From: Neobacillus sp. SuZ13
GTDB lineage: Bacteria > Bacillota > Bacilli > Bacillales > Cytobacillaceae
Length of the DNA stretch: 64,000 nt
Assembly (NCBI RefSeq): GCF_030123365.1
Contig: NZ_CP126107.1
Coordinates: 481,501-545,500, forward strand
Direction of reading: 5' to 3'
Part shown: positions 48,823 to 58,635 of the stretch, piece after piece
Numbering within the stretch: position 1 is the stretch's first letter
Layout of the letters: the number at the start of each line of letters is the position of its first letter
Made by a program: the position numbers and the translations under genes
The notes under the pieces: generated by a model
The model's input: only the letters and a program-made list of their open reading frames with translations
The model's database searches: none
Told to the model about the DNA's origin: nothing

Positions 48823-49881
48823 ATGAAAATATTAGATAGAATATTCGGCAGTTACGAGGGAGAGTCCGTTACAGAATATACCTTAGTCAACGATTATGGC
48901 ATGGAGGTCTCTTGTCTGAATTTTGGTTGTATAATTACTAAAATCATCGTCCCTGACCGCCGTGGAAACTTTGAAAATGTAGTCCTTGGTTTTGATAACT
49001 TCGAAGATTACACAGAATGGTCACCGTATTTCGGAGCAGTTTGTGGACGGGTAGCTGGAAGAATTGGTGGTGCAAGTTTCGAATTGGACGGTAAAGAATA
49101 TCAGCTTGCAGACAATAACTACCCCAATCATCTGCACGGAGGCAAGAAGGGTTTTAACTCTGTGATTTGGAAAACTGAAATCATTGAGGAAGAAAATGCT
49201 GTCGGGTTGAAGTTTTTTTATCATAGTCCAGACGGAGAAGAAGGCTATCCAGGTAATCTAGACACCACTGTTACGTACATTCTAAACAATAAAAATGAAA
49301 TCGATATTAGTTATAAAAGCGAAACGGATCAAAAAACGTTAGTCAACTTAACCAATCACTCGTATTTTAACTTAAGCGGAAATATAAAAAGAGATTGTTC
49401 GGAGCACATTCTTAAATTAGATAGTGATCGATTTTTAGAGTTGAGAGACGATCTTATTCCTACTGGTAAGTTGATTGATTCTAAAAATACTCCCTTTGAT
49501 TTCAAACATGGCAGAAGGTTGAGTTCTGGGCTGAATTCATCTTATCCTCAAAACGTGCTTGTCGGGAAGGGTTACGACCACCCACTTGTTTTTAGACAAG
49601 AGGGAGAAAATACGATGATCCTAAGCGATGAAGAAAGCGGCCGCTCGCTCCTTGTTACGACCGATCAGCCATGCGTCGTCCTTTATACAGGGAATTTTCT
49701 AGAAGGCCCTTATTCAATTTCAGGTGTCAGAGCGGAGAATTATTTGGGTGTTTGCCTGGAAACCCAAGGATTTCCTGATGCAATTCACCATCCAGAGTTT
49801 CCTTCTGTCGTTTTAAATCCAGAGGAAGAATATCATTCTAGAACAGTGTATCGTTTTTTTGCTAATACATTAGGAGACTGA
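48823..49881 (+). CDS. galM: Aldose 1-epimerase (mutarotase), second copy
   Basis: 352 residues from ATG 48823 with GGAGTGAT upstream; a GTG three codons earlier falls within that site. The same GalM motifs as the copy at 42577 (FGAVCGRVAGRIGG, NHLHGG, LTNHSYFNLSG, CLETQGFPDAIHH) but clearly diverged throughout. It sits inside the Leloir operon, whereas the first copy belongs to the importer operon, so the two mutarotases are under different control. Four bases separate it from the regulator gene. Confidence 0.93.
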   Translation: MKILDRIFGSYEGESVTEYTLVNDYGMEVSCLNFGCIITKIIVPDRRGNFENVVLGFDNFEDYTEWSPYFGAVCGRVAGRIGGASFELDGKEYQLADNNYPNHLHGGKKGFNSVIWKTEIIEEENAVGLKFFYHSPDGEEGYPGNLDTTVTYILNNKNEIDISYKSETDQKTLVNLTNHSYFNLSGNIKRDCSEHILKLDSDRFLELRDDLIPTGKLIDSKNTPFDFKHGRRLSSGLNSSYPQNVLVGKGYDHPLVFRQEGENTMILSDEESGRSLLVTTDQPCVVLYTGNFLEGPYSISGVRAENYLGVCLETQGFPDAIHHPEFPSVVLNPEEEYHSRTVYRFFANTLGD

Positions 49882-50874
<993 letters not shown>

Positions 50875-50892
50875 CCTAAGAAAATAATTAAA

Positions 50893-50957
50893 ACAGAGCG
50901 ATTTGTCCACCTATGGTGGACAAATCGCTCTGTTGTCTTTTTGTGGTGCCTGACACC
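50893..50957. terminator. Bidirectional terminator with dispersed element
   Basis: A perfect 19-20-bp stem (50893-50911 with 50915-50933) and a three-base loop, then TCTTTTTG, followed by the dispersed GGTGCCTGACACC copy at 50945-50957. The stem contains TTTGTCCACC/GGTGGACAAA, the inner motif of other copies of the element. It lies between the convergent galR and esterase genes. Confidence 0.85.
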
Positions 50958-50959
50958 AT

Positions 50960-52282
50960 TTACTTATTTAGCGACTGGGCTGCTAACCATTCCATGATGG
51001 TCGTTGTTTTTCCGTTGATCATGTCTGTTGGGGCGTTATTATATACATAAATCCAAGACCAGTGTCCGTTGTATTCATATGGAGTGCCGTCTGCTTTGGT
51101 ATATAAACCGGATGTATCTACTACCTTATCAAATAATGATAAATGAACATTTTTTGAACCAGCATCGACTAAGCGTTTATACGTAGGTTCAACATATTGA
51201 GAAGTGATAACTACTGGATCGGCTTTAGCGGCAATGAACCACATTGGGAGATCCTTCATTTTCTGAATTTCTGCATCTGATATTAACGTGTCTTTTAATG
51301 CTTCACATGTTGGGAATGCAGCGGCAAAGTAATTGGTATAATCCCTCGCCATCAGCATGGTCATATACCCACCGTTAGAGTCACCGCCAATGTAAATTCG
51401 ACTGGAATCAATGTCTTTGTGATTAGCTACATAATCCTTAATCAAGGACATTAAAGCATCTTCATATTTGGAGGTTCCATCCCCTCTTCCGGTATAACCG
51501 TCCATCCAAAAAGTAGGTGTTTGAGGGGCCAAAACATAGGCACCGTCAAAGTAGGATTGAATATCCTTTGAAGCAAAGTTGGCTGCTTTATTGGCAGAGA
51601 TTGCAATGGTTGGGTCGGATCCGCCTTCACCGGCGCCGTGCAGCCAGATAATTAATGGGTTTTTATGATTGTCCTTTGCTGGGGAATAGTCCGCATAGGT
51701 TAAACTAACATTGTCATAGGTTCCTTTCCCCGTTGAAAAATCATCTACCAGTTCTCTTGTATCCCCTGCAAATTGATCAACGACTAACCCTGAAATTGTT
51801 CCTGCACTTGTTTCGATATCTTTTTGCTGTGTGATGGTATATTTCATATCAACCCAATCATTAAAACCAGTAGTCGCCCAATCATAGTTAAGCGGGGAAC
51901 CTAGGGATACATCCGGGCCGATTTTCATTTCTAAGACGACATATTTCCCTGTTTGTACAGCAGGATTGCCGTCTTTATCTGCTACGTATGCTTTCGTAAT
52001 GGTTCGGTTCCCTTCCTCTAGGAACGGTGTTTTTAACCGTTTATCGCTTCTGGCCACATGGACGTTGAAGGTATCTGTTGTAACAGAGTCTTTTGGTATT
52101 GGCTTCCCAACATTGACAATTACTTTCGTGGTTGCAGCTCCCCAATCTTCAATCTCTGTCACGGTTTGATAGGATGTTGGCTGTGTATTGATTTCCTTAG
52201 CAAAAACGTTTGTATTAAGAGATAAAGTCATGGCTGCAGCCATTGTGGCCAAGATGGCCCTTTTTTTCATTTTTTTAAGCAT
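50960..52282 (-). CDS. Secreted carboxylesterase, alpha/beta hydrolase
   Basis: 440 residues from ATG at complement 52282-52280. A signal peptide ends near NVFAKE. Residues 40-185 form an Ig-like N-terminal domain; the hydrolase domain (195-440) has the oxyanion WLHGAGEGG, the nucleophile Ser302 in GGDSNGGYM, Asp355 in AAKADPV and His407 in YNGHWSW. The two-domain arrangement resembles Thermotoga EstA-type and Paenibacillus esterases. It would cut ester groups, such as acetyl or feruloyl groups, from extracellular polysaccharide. It is 46 bases downstream of a secreted GH3 gene on the same strand, so the two act together. Confidence 0.8.
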   Translation of the reverse strand: MLKKMKKRAILATMAAAMTLSLNTNVFAKEINTQPTSYQTVTEIEDWGAATTKVIVNVGKPIPKDSVTTDTFNVHVARSDKRLKTPFLEEGNRTITKAYVADKDGNPAVQTGKYVVLEMKIGPDVSLGSPLNYDWATTGFNDWVDMKYTITQQKDIETSAGTISGLVVDQFAGDTRELVDDFSTGKGTYDNVSLTYADYSPAKDNHKNPLIIWLHGAGEGGSDPTIAISANKAANFASKDIQSYFDGAYVLAPQTPTFWMDGYTGRGDGTSKYEDALMSLIKDYVANHKDIDSSRIYIGGDSNGGYMTMLMARDYTNYFAAAFPTCEALKDTLISDAEIQKMKDLPMWFIAAKADPVVITSQYVEPTYKRLVDAGSKNVHLSLFDKVVDTSGLYTKADGTPYEYNGHWSWIYVYNNAPTDMINGKTTTIMEWLAAQSLNK

Positions 52283-52328
52283 CTTTCATTACCTCCACAA
52301 TGATATTATTAAGGATGTTCATATTACT

Positions 52329-54683
52329 CTACTGATTGTATTTTGATAGAGTTTCTAATTGCACATCAGGTCCATTGTCATTTACTACTTCGGCAATGAT
52401 ATCTTTGTCCACTTTAAAATTCAGCGTCCCTCTGATATCGGAAGATGACGCTCCAATCTTGAATTGATAGGTACCTTTTTCAACAATCCAAGAGGAAGTA
52501 GACTCATCAAATGAAGCAATATCCTTTGGATCAATAAAGAAGTTAAACGTCTCTTTTTGACCTGGCTTCAGTTCACGGGTTTTTCCGAATGCTTTCAGTT
52601 CAATCGCTGGTTTTTCTAACTTGCCGTCAGGTGCACTTACATATAGTTGTGGTGCCTCTTTTCCAGCCAATGAACCGGAGTTTGTCACTTTAAACTGGAC
52701 TTTGATTTTATTAGATAAGTTGTCTTTATTTAATTTAAAATCGCTATAATCAAACGTTGTATAGGAGAGTCCATAACCAAACTCGTAAGCTGGTTTGACA
52801 TTAAAGGTAGAATAGTAGCGGTATCCTACATAAATATCTTCCTTATAATTTACTAAGTTCGGATTGCCATCAGAGCTTGGGAAGTTTGCATAACTTGGCG
52901 AATCCACTAATTTAACTGGGAAGGTTGCCGGAAGTTTACCTGATGGATTCGCTTTGCCAGAAAGAACATCTGTAAGGGCATTTCCAGCTTCCATTCCTGG
53001 CTGCCAAGATAATAAAATGGAGTCTACAGAATCTCTCCAGCTTACAGTGTTAAACGGAGCACCTACGTTTAAGACTACTACTACCTTTTTATTAACGGCG
53101 TGATAGGCATCAGAAACTTTTTTGATTAGTTCTGATTCTTTTTCAGAAGGTTCAAACGTTGTTGAATTTCCATCTGCCCCTTCTCCAGATCCTCTAGCAA
53201 TCACAATCACACCAATATCTGAATTCTGTGCCATATATGCGGCATCTTTAGCGGTAAGATTTTCATTGATTTCAGCTCCGCTGGCGTTTGTGTTAACAGG
53301 TATATAGCCTCCATTTTTCAGTCCTTCCGGAAGTTGAACTGTATGGGTTGGAGTAACATAGGCACTTCCTGTTCCCATTAAGAACATTTTTGAAGCGGCA
53401 TTATCTGTTGTACAAGCAGAAGCAGGGGTGCCAAATCCACAGCTTGGCATGGTGTAGGAGTTGCCAACAATACCGACTTTCTTCACCGTACCACTAAACG
53501 GAAGCGCTTTGTTTTCATTTTTTAATAAAACCATTCCTTCCGGCGCAGCTTCTCTTGAAAGCTTTGCATTAGTTGCTGCAAGGTCAGCGCTTACACTTTG
53601 TTTCGCATCATCAACGGTGCTTAATTTTTTGAATGTAGGTGACTTAACGACTAAATTAAGAATATTCTCGATGGCCGTATCAAGTTTCTCCTCTTGAAGT
53701 GTACCGTCTAAGATGGCTGCTTTTACCGCCGCTTTACCAACAGCATTCAAGCTTGGCATCGACAAGTCATTTCCTCCATTTAACATCGCTATACCATTTT
53801 GTTTAGAGCCGCCCCAGTCAGTCATAACCATGCCGTTAAAGCCCCAATCACTTCTTAATACATCATTTAACAACCAAGAGTTATGAGCAGAGAATGGTCC
53901 ATTAATAGAATTATAGGAACTCATCACTGTCCATGGGTTCGCTTCTTTTACTACCCGCTCAAAACCAGCTAAATAAATTTCTCTTAGGGCGCGTTCAGAA
54001 ATAACCTCATTGACTGATTGTCTATTGGTTTCCTGATTATTTGCTGCATAGTGCTTCATACTTACGCCAACACCCTGGTCCTGAACTCCTTTTGTAAACT
54101 CAGCTGCCATTTCACCGCTTAAGAGTGGATCTTCTGAGTAGTATTCGAAGTTTCTTCCGCCTCTAGGATCTCTATGAATATTTAGTGCGGGTCCTAAAAT
54201 AACATCCACACCATAATCAAGAGTTTCTTTTCCCATCGCACTAGAAACCTGGTACATTAACTCCTTATTAAAACTTGCAGATAACGCGGAGGGAATAGGG
54301 AAACCGGTTGTCGACTTATTTGCTGTGGATCCAAACCGGAGCCCCGCTGGACCATCAGCAAAAGTAAGCTTTGGAATACCAAGCCTTGGGATAGCAAACG
54401 TTCCGCCGGCTGCACCTGTTACTGACGCTCCAGCTCCTCCAATCAAATCGACCTTTTCGTCTAGCGTCATCGCCTGAATAACTGCCGGAATGGAAGCTTG
54501 GTCAACTAATATCGGTGTTTGTTCCTGTGCAGCACCAGTTTGTACACCACTATTGTCTATGGCAACAACTGAGCCATTAACTTGCGATTGTGTCTGTTCC
54601 GCTGCTTGCACGCCTGAAATACCTGATGACAATAGTATTAAACTAAACATGGATGAACTTAGAACTTTGTAATAACTCTTCAT
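52329..54683 (-). CDS. Secreted glycoside hydrolase family 3 enzyme, first copy
   Basis: 784 residues from ATG at complement 54683-54681, with AAGGAG. A signal peptide ends near GVQAAE. The GH3 N-terminal barrel has RLGIPKLTFADGPAGLR, ALNIHRDPRGGRNFEYYSEDP and the nucleophile Asp289 in MVMTDWGG. The second GH3 domain and a C-terminal fibronectin-type III-like domain (KEAPQLYVSAPDG) follow. Beta-glucosidase is the commonest activity, but beta-xylosidase or beta-galactosidase is possible. There is no cell-wall anchor, so it is probably released. Forms a minus-strand operon with the esterase. Confidence 0.88.
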   Translation of the reverse strand: MKSYYKVLSSSMFSLILLSSGISGVQAAEQTQSQVNGSVVAIDNSGVQTGAAQEQTPILVDQASIPAVIQAMTLDEKVDLIGGAGASVTGAAGGTFAIPRLGIPKLTFADGPAGLRFGSTANKSTTGFPIPSALSASFNKELMYQVSSAMGKETLDYGVDVILGPALNIHRDPRGGRNFEYYSEDPLLSGEMAAEFTKGVQDQGVGVSMKHYAANNQETNRQSVNEVISERALREIYLAGFERVVKEANPWTVMSSYNSINGPFSAHNSWLLNDVLRSDWGFNGMVMTDWGGSKQNGIAMLNGGNDLSMPSLNAVGKAAVKAAILDGTLQEEKLDTAIENILNLVVKSPTFKKLSTVDDAKQSVSADLAATNAKLSREAAPEGMVLLKNENKALPFSGTVKKVGIVGNSYTMPSCGFGTPASACTTDNAASKMFLMGTGSAYVTPTHTVQLPEGLKNGGYIPVNTNASGAEINENLTAKDAAYMAQNSDIGVIVIARGSGEGADGNSTTFEPSEKESELIKKVSDAYHAVNKKVVVVLNVGAPFNTVSWRDSVDSILLSWQPGMEAGNALTDVLSGKANPSGKLPATFPVKLVDSPSYANFPSSDGNPNLVNYKEDIYVGYRYYSTFNVKPAYEFGYGLSYTTFDYSDFKLNKDNLSNKIKVQFKVTNSGSLAGKEAPQLYVSAPDGKLEKPAIELKAFGKTRELKPGQKETFNFFIDPKDIASFDESTSSWIVEKGTYQFKIGASSSDIRGTLNFKVDKDIIAEVVNDNGPDVQLETLSKYNQ

Positions 54684-54704
54684 ACCTAACCACTCCTTTA
54701 ATAT

Positions 54705-54720
54705 ATGAAAACCCTTTCAT
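54705..54720. promoter_or_regulatory. cre site near the GH3/esterase promoter
   Basis: ATGAAAACCCTTTCAT matches the cre consensus with one mismatch (CC for CG in the centre) and lies 22 bases upstream of the GH3 start, where CcpA would act as a roadblock or repressor. Confidence 0.55.
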
Positions 54721-55074
54721 TTGAGAAGTTAACATGTAAAATATCATTCGATAAGTTAGAAGAGATAGCATTAAATTGTGATTTACTAGATTAATTTGTC
54801 ATAGACTGAATATTCAATAAATTTATTGAAAATCAAGGGTAATTCTACATATTTGTTAGACATTTTCCGACAGGACTATAGATATAGGCACATAAAACGC
54901 GAAAGAGGGCCGTTCCAAAGCCTTTTTTTGCTAAAACAAAATAGTGAAGATAATCGCAATATAATCCAGAAAATTATCAATAGTCAGAAAGTTTATTTAA
55001 GTTAAACTAGCAAATGTAAGCGTTTTAATTTTATTTAAAAAGTTAAAACTATTTTGAGGAGGAATTAGCATTAT
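54721..55074. promoter_or_regulatory. Shared control region of the two divergent GH3 genes, with a cre site
   Basis: Between the two secreted GH3 genes is an AT-rich stretch. ATGTAAGCGTTTTAAT at 55014-55029 matches the cre consensus with one mismatch and lies 46 bases upstream of the rightward GH3 start. I cannot pick out convincing -35/-10 pairs or an operator for a specific regulator. Confidence 0.5.
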
Positions 55075-57471
55075 ATGTTAAAAAAACTTAGGAAACAGAA
55101 AAAGTCAAAATTACTAGCCTTTACTCTTACATCTTCATTACTTCTTTCAGGACTCACCTATGACATTGCATCCGCTCAAAGTCAAAATCCAACATCCGTA
55201 AAGCAAGCTCAAACTTCTACTGAACAAACCTCAACGCCAAACTTAACAGACGCGGCATCGATTGATAGAGTGATTCAAGCTATGACCCTTGATGAAAAGT
55301 CTAAATTTGTTGTCGGGGTAGGAATGCCAGGATTTGGAAGGCCTGCGTTTGATGATGTAGTTGGGGCAGTAGGCGGTACATATGGAATTCCTCGGTTAGG
55401 AATCCCTGAACTGCGTTTTGCCGATGGTCCGGCAGGTCTTAGAATCAGACCGACAAGATCAGGGGAAACCCAAACCTATTATGCAACAGCATTTCCAATC
55501 GCAACATCGCTGGCATCCACTTGGGATACAGCAACAGTAGAAGCCATTGGTAAAGCTCAGGGAAATGAAGTAAAAGAATATGGTGTTGATATGTTATTAG
55601 CACCTGCACTGAATATCCATCGGAATCCATTAAATGGCCGTAACTTCGAATACTATTCAGAGGATCCATTAATTGCAGGAAAAATGGCTGCGGCGATGGT
55701 AAATGGGGTTCAATCCAACGGTGTTGGGGCAACGATCAAGCACTTCGCAGCCAATAACCAAGAAACGAATAGAATGAGCGTTGATACGGTAGTTTCAGAG
55801 CGGGCATTACGAGAAATTTATTTAAAAGGTTTTGAAATCGCTGTCAAGGAATCCAATCCATGGTCAGTTATGAGTTCCTATAACAAAATAAACGGAACAT
55901 ACGCATCCCAAAGTGCAGACCTTTTAACAACTGTTTTACGTAAGGACTGGGGCTATAAGGGCTTTGTAATGACTGACTGGTTTGGCGGGAATGATCCTGT
56001 TGAACAAATGAAAGCACAAAATGACATGATTATGCCGGGTGCGGCAAACCATTCAACTTTAATTAAAACGGCTGTTGAAAATGGAAGTTTAGACGAAAAG
56101 GTACTAGACCGAAATATCAAGAACATTCTGAATATCCTTATCCAAACACCTGAGTTTAAAAAGTACCAAAACACAGACAAGCCTGATTTAGCTGCGCACG
56201 CACAAACAGCTCGCAAAGCTGCCGCTGAAGGAATGGTTCTTTTAAAGAATGACAAGATGCCATTACCAATCAGCAAGGATCAAAAGATCGCGCTATTTGG
56301 TAATACTCAAATCGAAACCGTTAAAGGTGGAACAGGAAGTGGAGATGTGAATGCGGCTTACACCACTTCGATTGTAGATGGCTTAAAGAGTGTTGGATAC
56401 CAGTTAAATCAAACTGAATTAGATAATTATAAAACATATATCGAAAATCTGCGCTCCCAAGACCAATATAAAATTAAACCAAGTCCATGGGGAGAAGATT
56501 TTGGTAAGTCAATCCCCGCTATTCCTGAGAAGCCTCTAGCAGATTCCGAAATTGGAGATGCCGCTACAAAATCCGATATTGGTGTCATTGTCATTGGCCG
56601 AAATTCTGGTGAAGGTGCAGACCGTAAGGATGTAAAAGGGGATTACCAATTAAGCGATGCGGAAAATGACATGATTTCGAAAGTATCGGCAGAATACCAT
56701 AAGCAAGGAAAAAAAGTAGCGGTTATTTTAAATATTGGCGGACCGATTGAGGTAGCCAGCTGGCGGGATAAGGTAGATTCTATCTTACTAGCATGGCAGC
56801 CTGGTCAAGAAGCAGGTAATGCAGTTGCCGATGTGATTTCAGGTAAGGTCAATCCTTCCGGAAAACTGCCAACTACCTTCCCAGTCAAGTATAGCGATGT
56901 TGCATCGGCCAAAAGCTTCCCTGGTACACCTGCAGAGAACCCAACACAGGTAATCTATAACGAAGACATTTATGTCGGCTACCGCTACAATACGACGTTT
57001 AATGTGAAGCCTGCCTATGAATTTGGTTATGGATTGTCCTATACTGACTTCGATATTAGTCATGTAAATATTAGCGAGGGCAAGAAGTTTAAAGATACGC
57101 TAAAGGTATCAGCTATGGTAGAAAATACAGGTAAACTACCAGGCAGAGAGGTCGTTCAAGTCTATGTTTCCGCTCCGGATGGAAAGCTTGAAAAACCTGC
57201 TGTTGAGCTAAAGGCCTTTGGAAAAACAAAGGAACTTAAGCAAAATCAACGTCAGTTGCTTCAATTCGAACTTAATGCCAAAGACCTTGCCTCCTTCGAT
57301 GAAGAGAAAAATGCATGGGTTCTTGAAAAAGGCACCTATACCGTAAAAGTTGGAGCATCCTCAGAAGATATTAAAGGAACAGCTACGTTTACGGTAGACC
57401 ACGATATCATTGTTGAAAAGGTGAACGAGGGATTAGCACCTAAAGTTGACTTTGAACGACTTACCAAATAA
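55075..57471 (+). CDS. Secreted glycoside hydrolase family 3 enzyme, second copy
   Basis: 798 residues from ATG 55075 (GAGGAGG is about 13 bases upstream, slightly far). A basic N-terminus (KKLRKQKKSK) and signal peptide end near DIASAQ. The same domain order as its divergent paralogue: PRLGIPELRFADGPAGLR, LNIHRNPLNGRNFEYYSEDP, nucleophile Asp301 in FVMTDWFGG, and fibronectin-type III-like end (EVVQVYVSAPDG). Many loops differ, for example an insertion around residues 85-100 and 465-490, so specificity may differ. Monocistronic with a very strong terminator. Confidence 0.88.
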   Translation: MLKKLRKQKKSKLLAFTLTSSLLLSGLTYDIASAQSQNPTSVKQAQTSTEQTSTPNLTDAASIDRVIQAMTLDEKSKFVVGVGMPGFGRPAFDDVVGAVGGTYGIPRLGIPELRFADGPAGLRIRPTRSGETQTYYATAFPIATSLASTWDTATVEAIGKAQGNEVKEYGVDMLLAPALNIHRNPLNGRNFEYYSEDPLIAGKMAAAMVNGVQSNGVGATIKHFAANNQETNRMSVDTVVSERALREIYLKGFEIAVKESNPWSVMSSYNKINGTYASQSADLLTTVLRKDWGYKGFVMTDWFGGNDPVEQMKAQNDMIMPGAANHSTLIKTAVENGSLDEKVLDRNIKNILNILIQTPEFKKYQNTDKPDLAAHAQTARKAAAEGMVLLKNDKMPLPISKDQKIALFGNTQIETVKGGTGSGDVNAAYTTSIVDGLKSVGYQLNQTELDNYKTYIENLRSQDQYKIKPSPWGEDFGKSIPAIPEKPLADSEIGDAATKSDIGVIVIGRNSGEGADRKDVKGDYQLSDAENDMISKVSAEYHKQGKKVAVILNIGGPIEVASWRDKVDSILLAWQPGQEAGNAVADVISGKVNPSGKLPTTFPVKYSDVASAKSFPGTPAENPTQVIYNEDIYVGYRYNTTFNVKPAYEFGYGLSYTDFDISHVNISEGKKFKDTLKVSAMVENTGKLPGREVVQVYVSAPDGKLEKPAVELKAFGKTKELKQNQRQLLQFELNAKDLASFDEEKNAWVLEKGTYTVKVGASSEDIKGTATFTVDHDIIVEKVNEGLAPKVDFERLTK

Positions 57472-57484
57472 TTTTTAAATAAAC

Positions 57485-57531
57485 AAAGATAAACAGCCTT
57501 CATTGAAAGTCAATGAAGGCTGTTTATCTTT
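57485..57531 (+). terminator. Terminator after the second GH3 gene
   Basis: A perfect 22-bp stem (57485-57506 with 57510-57531) with a three-base AAG loop and a T-rich 3' end. Confidence 0.9.
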
Positions 57532-57579
57532 TGGTATAAATGAGGTTTCTATAATTAAACCATTTTCATTTTTTGGAGA

Positions 57580-57608
57580 TTGTCGAAAATTGGTAAGTTC
57601 CGTATAAT
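57580..57608 (+). promoter_or_regulatory. SigA promoter of the three-component sensor operon
   Basis: TTGTCG (57580-57585), 17 bases, TATAAT (57603-57608). TGTCGAA at 57581-57587 is also an exact Spo0A-box heptamer overlapping the -35. Confidence 0.7.
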
Positions 57609-57642
57609 ATGCTTAACAATGCTTTGGGATTGGGGATGTTAT

Positions 57643-58635
57643 ATGAGCAAATTATCCATCGTTGCCTATACAGTCGGAAGTTTGTTTTTTCTTGTCAGTT
57701 GCTCATTTTCAATATTTTACGGATATAAGGTCGTTACCCACCATTTACCTAAAGAGGATAGTGCAGTAAAAAAGTATAACTACCATTTTGTTCTTGTTGC
57801 AGAGGAGTTAGATAACGAATATTGGAGGCTTGTTGATGAAGGGGCAAGGGCAGCTGCTAAAAAGTACGATGTGCTTTTGGAATATGCTGGACCAAAGCAA
57901 GCCAATCTGGAGGATCATTTAAAAACAATTGAAATGTCGGCGGCGGCAAAAGTGGATGGGATCATGACACAGGGATTGAGCGATGAACAATTTAGCCCCC
58001 TTATCAACAAGGTCGTAGCAAAGGGAATACCTGTCATTACCGTGGATACAGATGCGGCAAATAGCAGAAGGCAGGCTTATATTGGGACAGACAATTATTA
58101 TTCAGGATTTTTGGCAGGAAAGGCCTTAATTAAAGATACAAAAGGAAAAGCAAATGTAGCGATAATTACCGGCAGCTTTACTAAGAATCACCAGATTCAA
58201 AGGGTAAAGGGCTTTAAGGATGCCGTTCAATTCGAAAAAGGGATTCATATTATTGCTGTGGAAGAGTCAGAGATTAGCAGGGTGATTGCTGCAGAAAAGG
58301 CTAACCAAATCATGCAGGGGCACCCTGAGGTGAATGCATTTTTTGGAACTAGCGCTCTGGACGGTATTGAAATAGCACAGGTGGTAGAAAAATATAAAAA
58401 GCAGAATCAAATATACATTATTGGATTCGATACACTTCCGGAAACCGTAAAATACATCCGGCAGGGAACCATTAAGGCAACGGTCGTTCAAGAGCCATAT
58501 GAAATGGGATACGGTGCCGTGGAAATGATGATTAATATTATTGAGGGAAAAAGAGTAGATCCTATCATCCATACAAATACTCGAATTGCAAGACTAGAGG
58601 ACCTTCCTGCCGTTGGAATGGGGGGAAGAAAGTGA
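57643..58635 (+). CDS. Membrane-anchored sugar-binding sensor protein (Peripla_BP_4 type)
   Basis: 330 residues from ATG 57643 with GGGGATG upstream; a frame extending to 57580 overlaps the promoter and is rejected. The N-terminus is a membrane segment that includes LVSC, either a weak lipobox or an uncleaved anchor. The rest is a ribose/galactose-binding fold (VAEELDNEYWRLVDEGARAA, GIPVITVDTDA, NVAIITGSF, YIIGFDTLPETVKYI). It is the first gene of an operon with a histidine kinase and regulator, the layout of Geobacillus AraPST, so it probably reports a bound sugar to the kinase instead of feeding a transporter. Confidence 0.82.
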   Translation: MSKLSIVAYTVGSLFFLVSCSFSIFYGYKVVTHHLPKEDSAVKKYNYHFVLVAEELDNEYWRLVDEGARAAAKKYDVLLEYAGPKQANLEDHLKTIEMSAAAKVDGIMTQGLSDEQFSPLINKVVAKGIPVITVDTDAANSRRQAYIGTDNYYSGFLAGKALIKDTKGKANVAIITGSFTKNHQIQRVKGFKDAVQFEKGIHIIAVEESEISRVIAAEKANQIMQGHPEVNAFFGTSALDGIEIAQVVEKYKKQNQIYIIGFDTLPETVKYIRQGTIKATVVQEPYEMGYGAVEMMINIIEGKRVDPIIHTNTRIARLEDLPAVGMGGRK

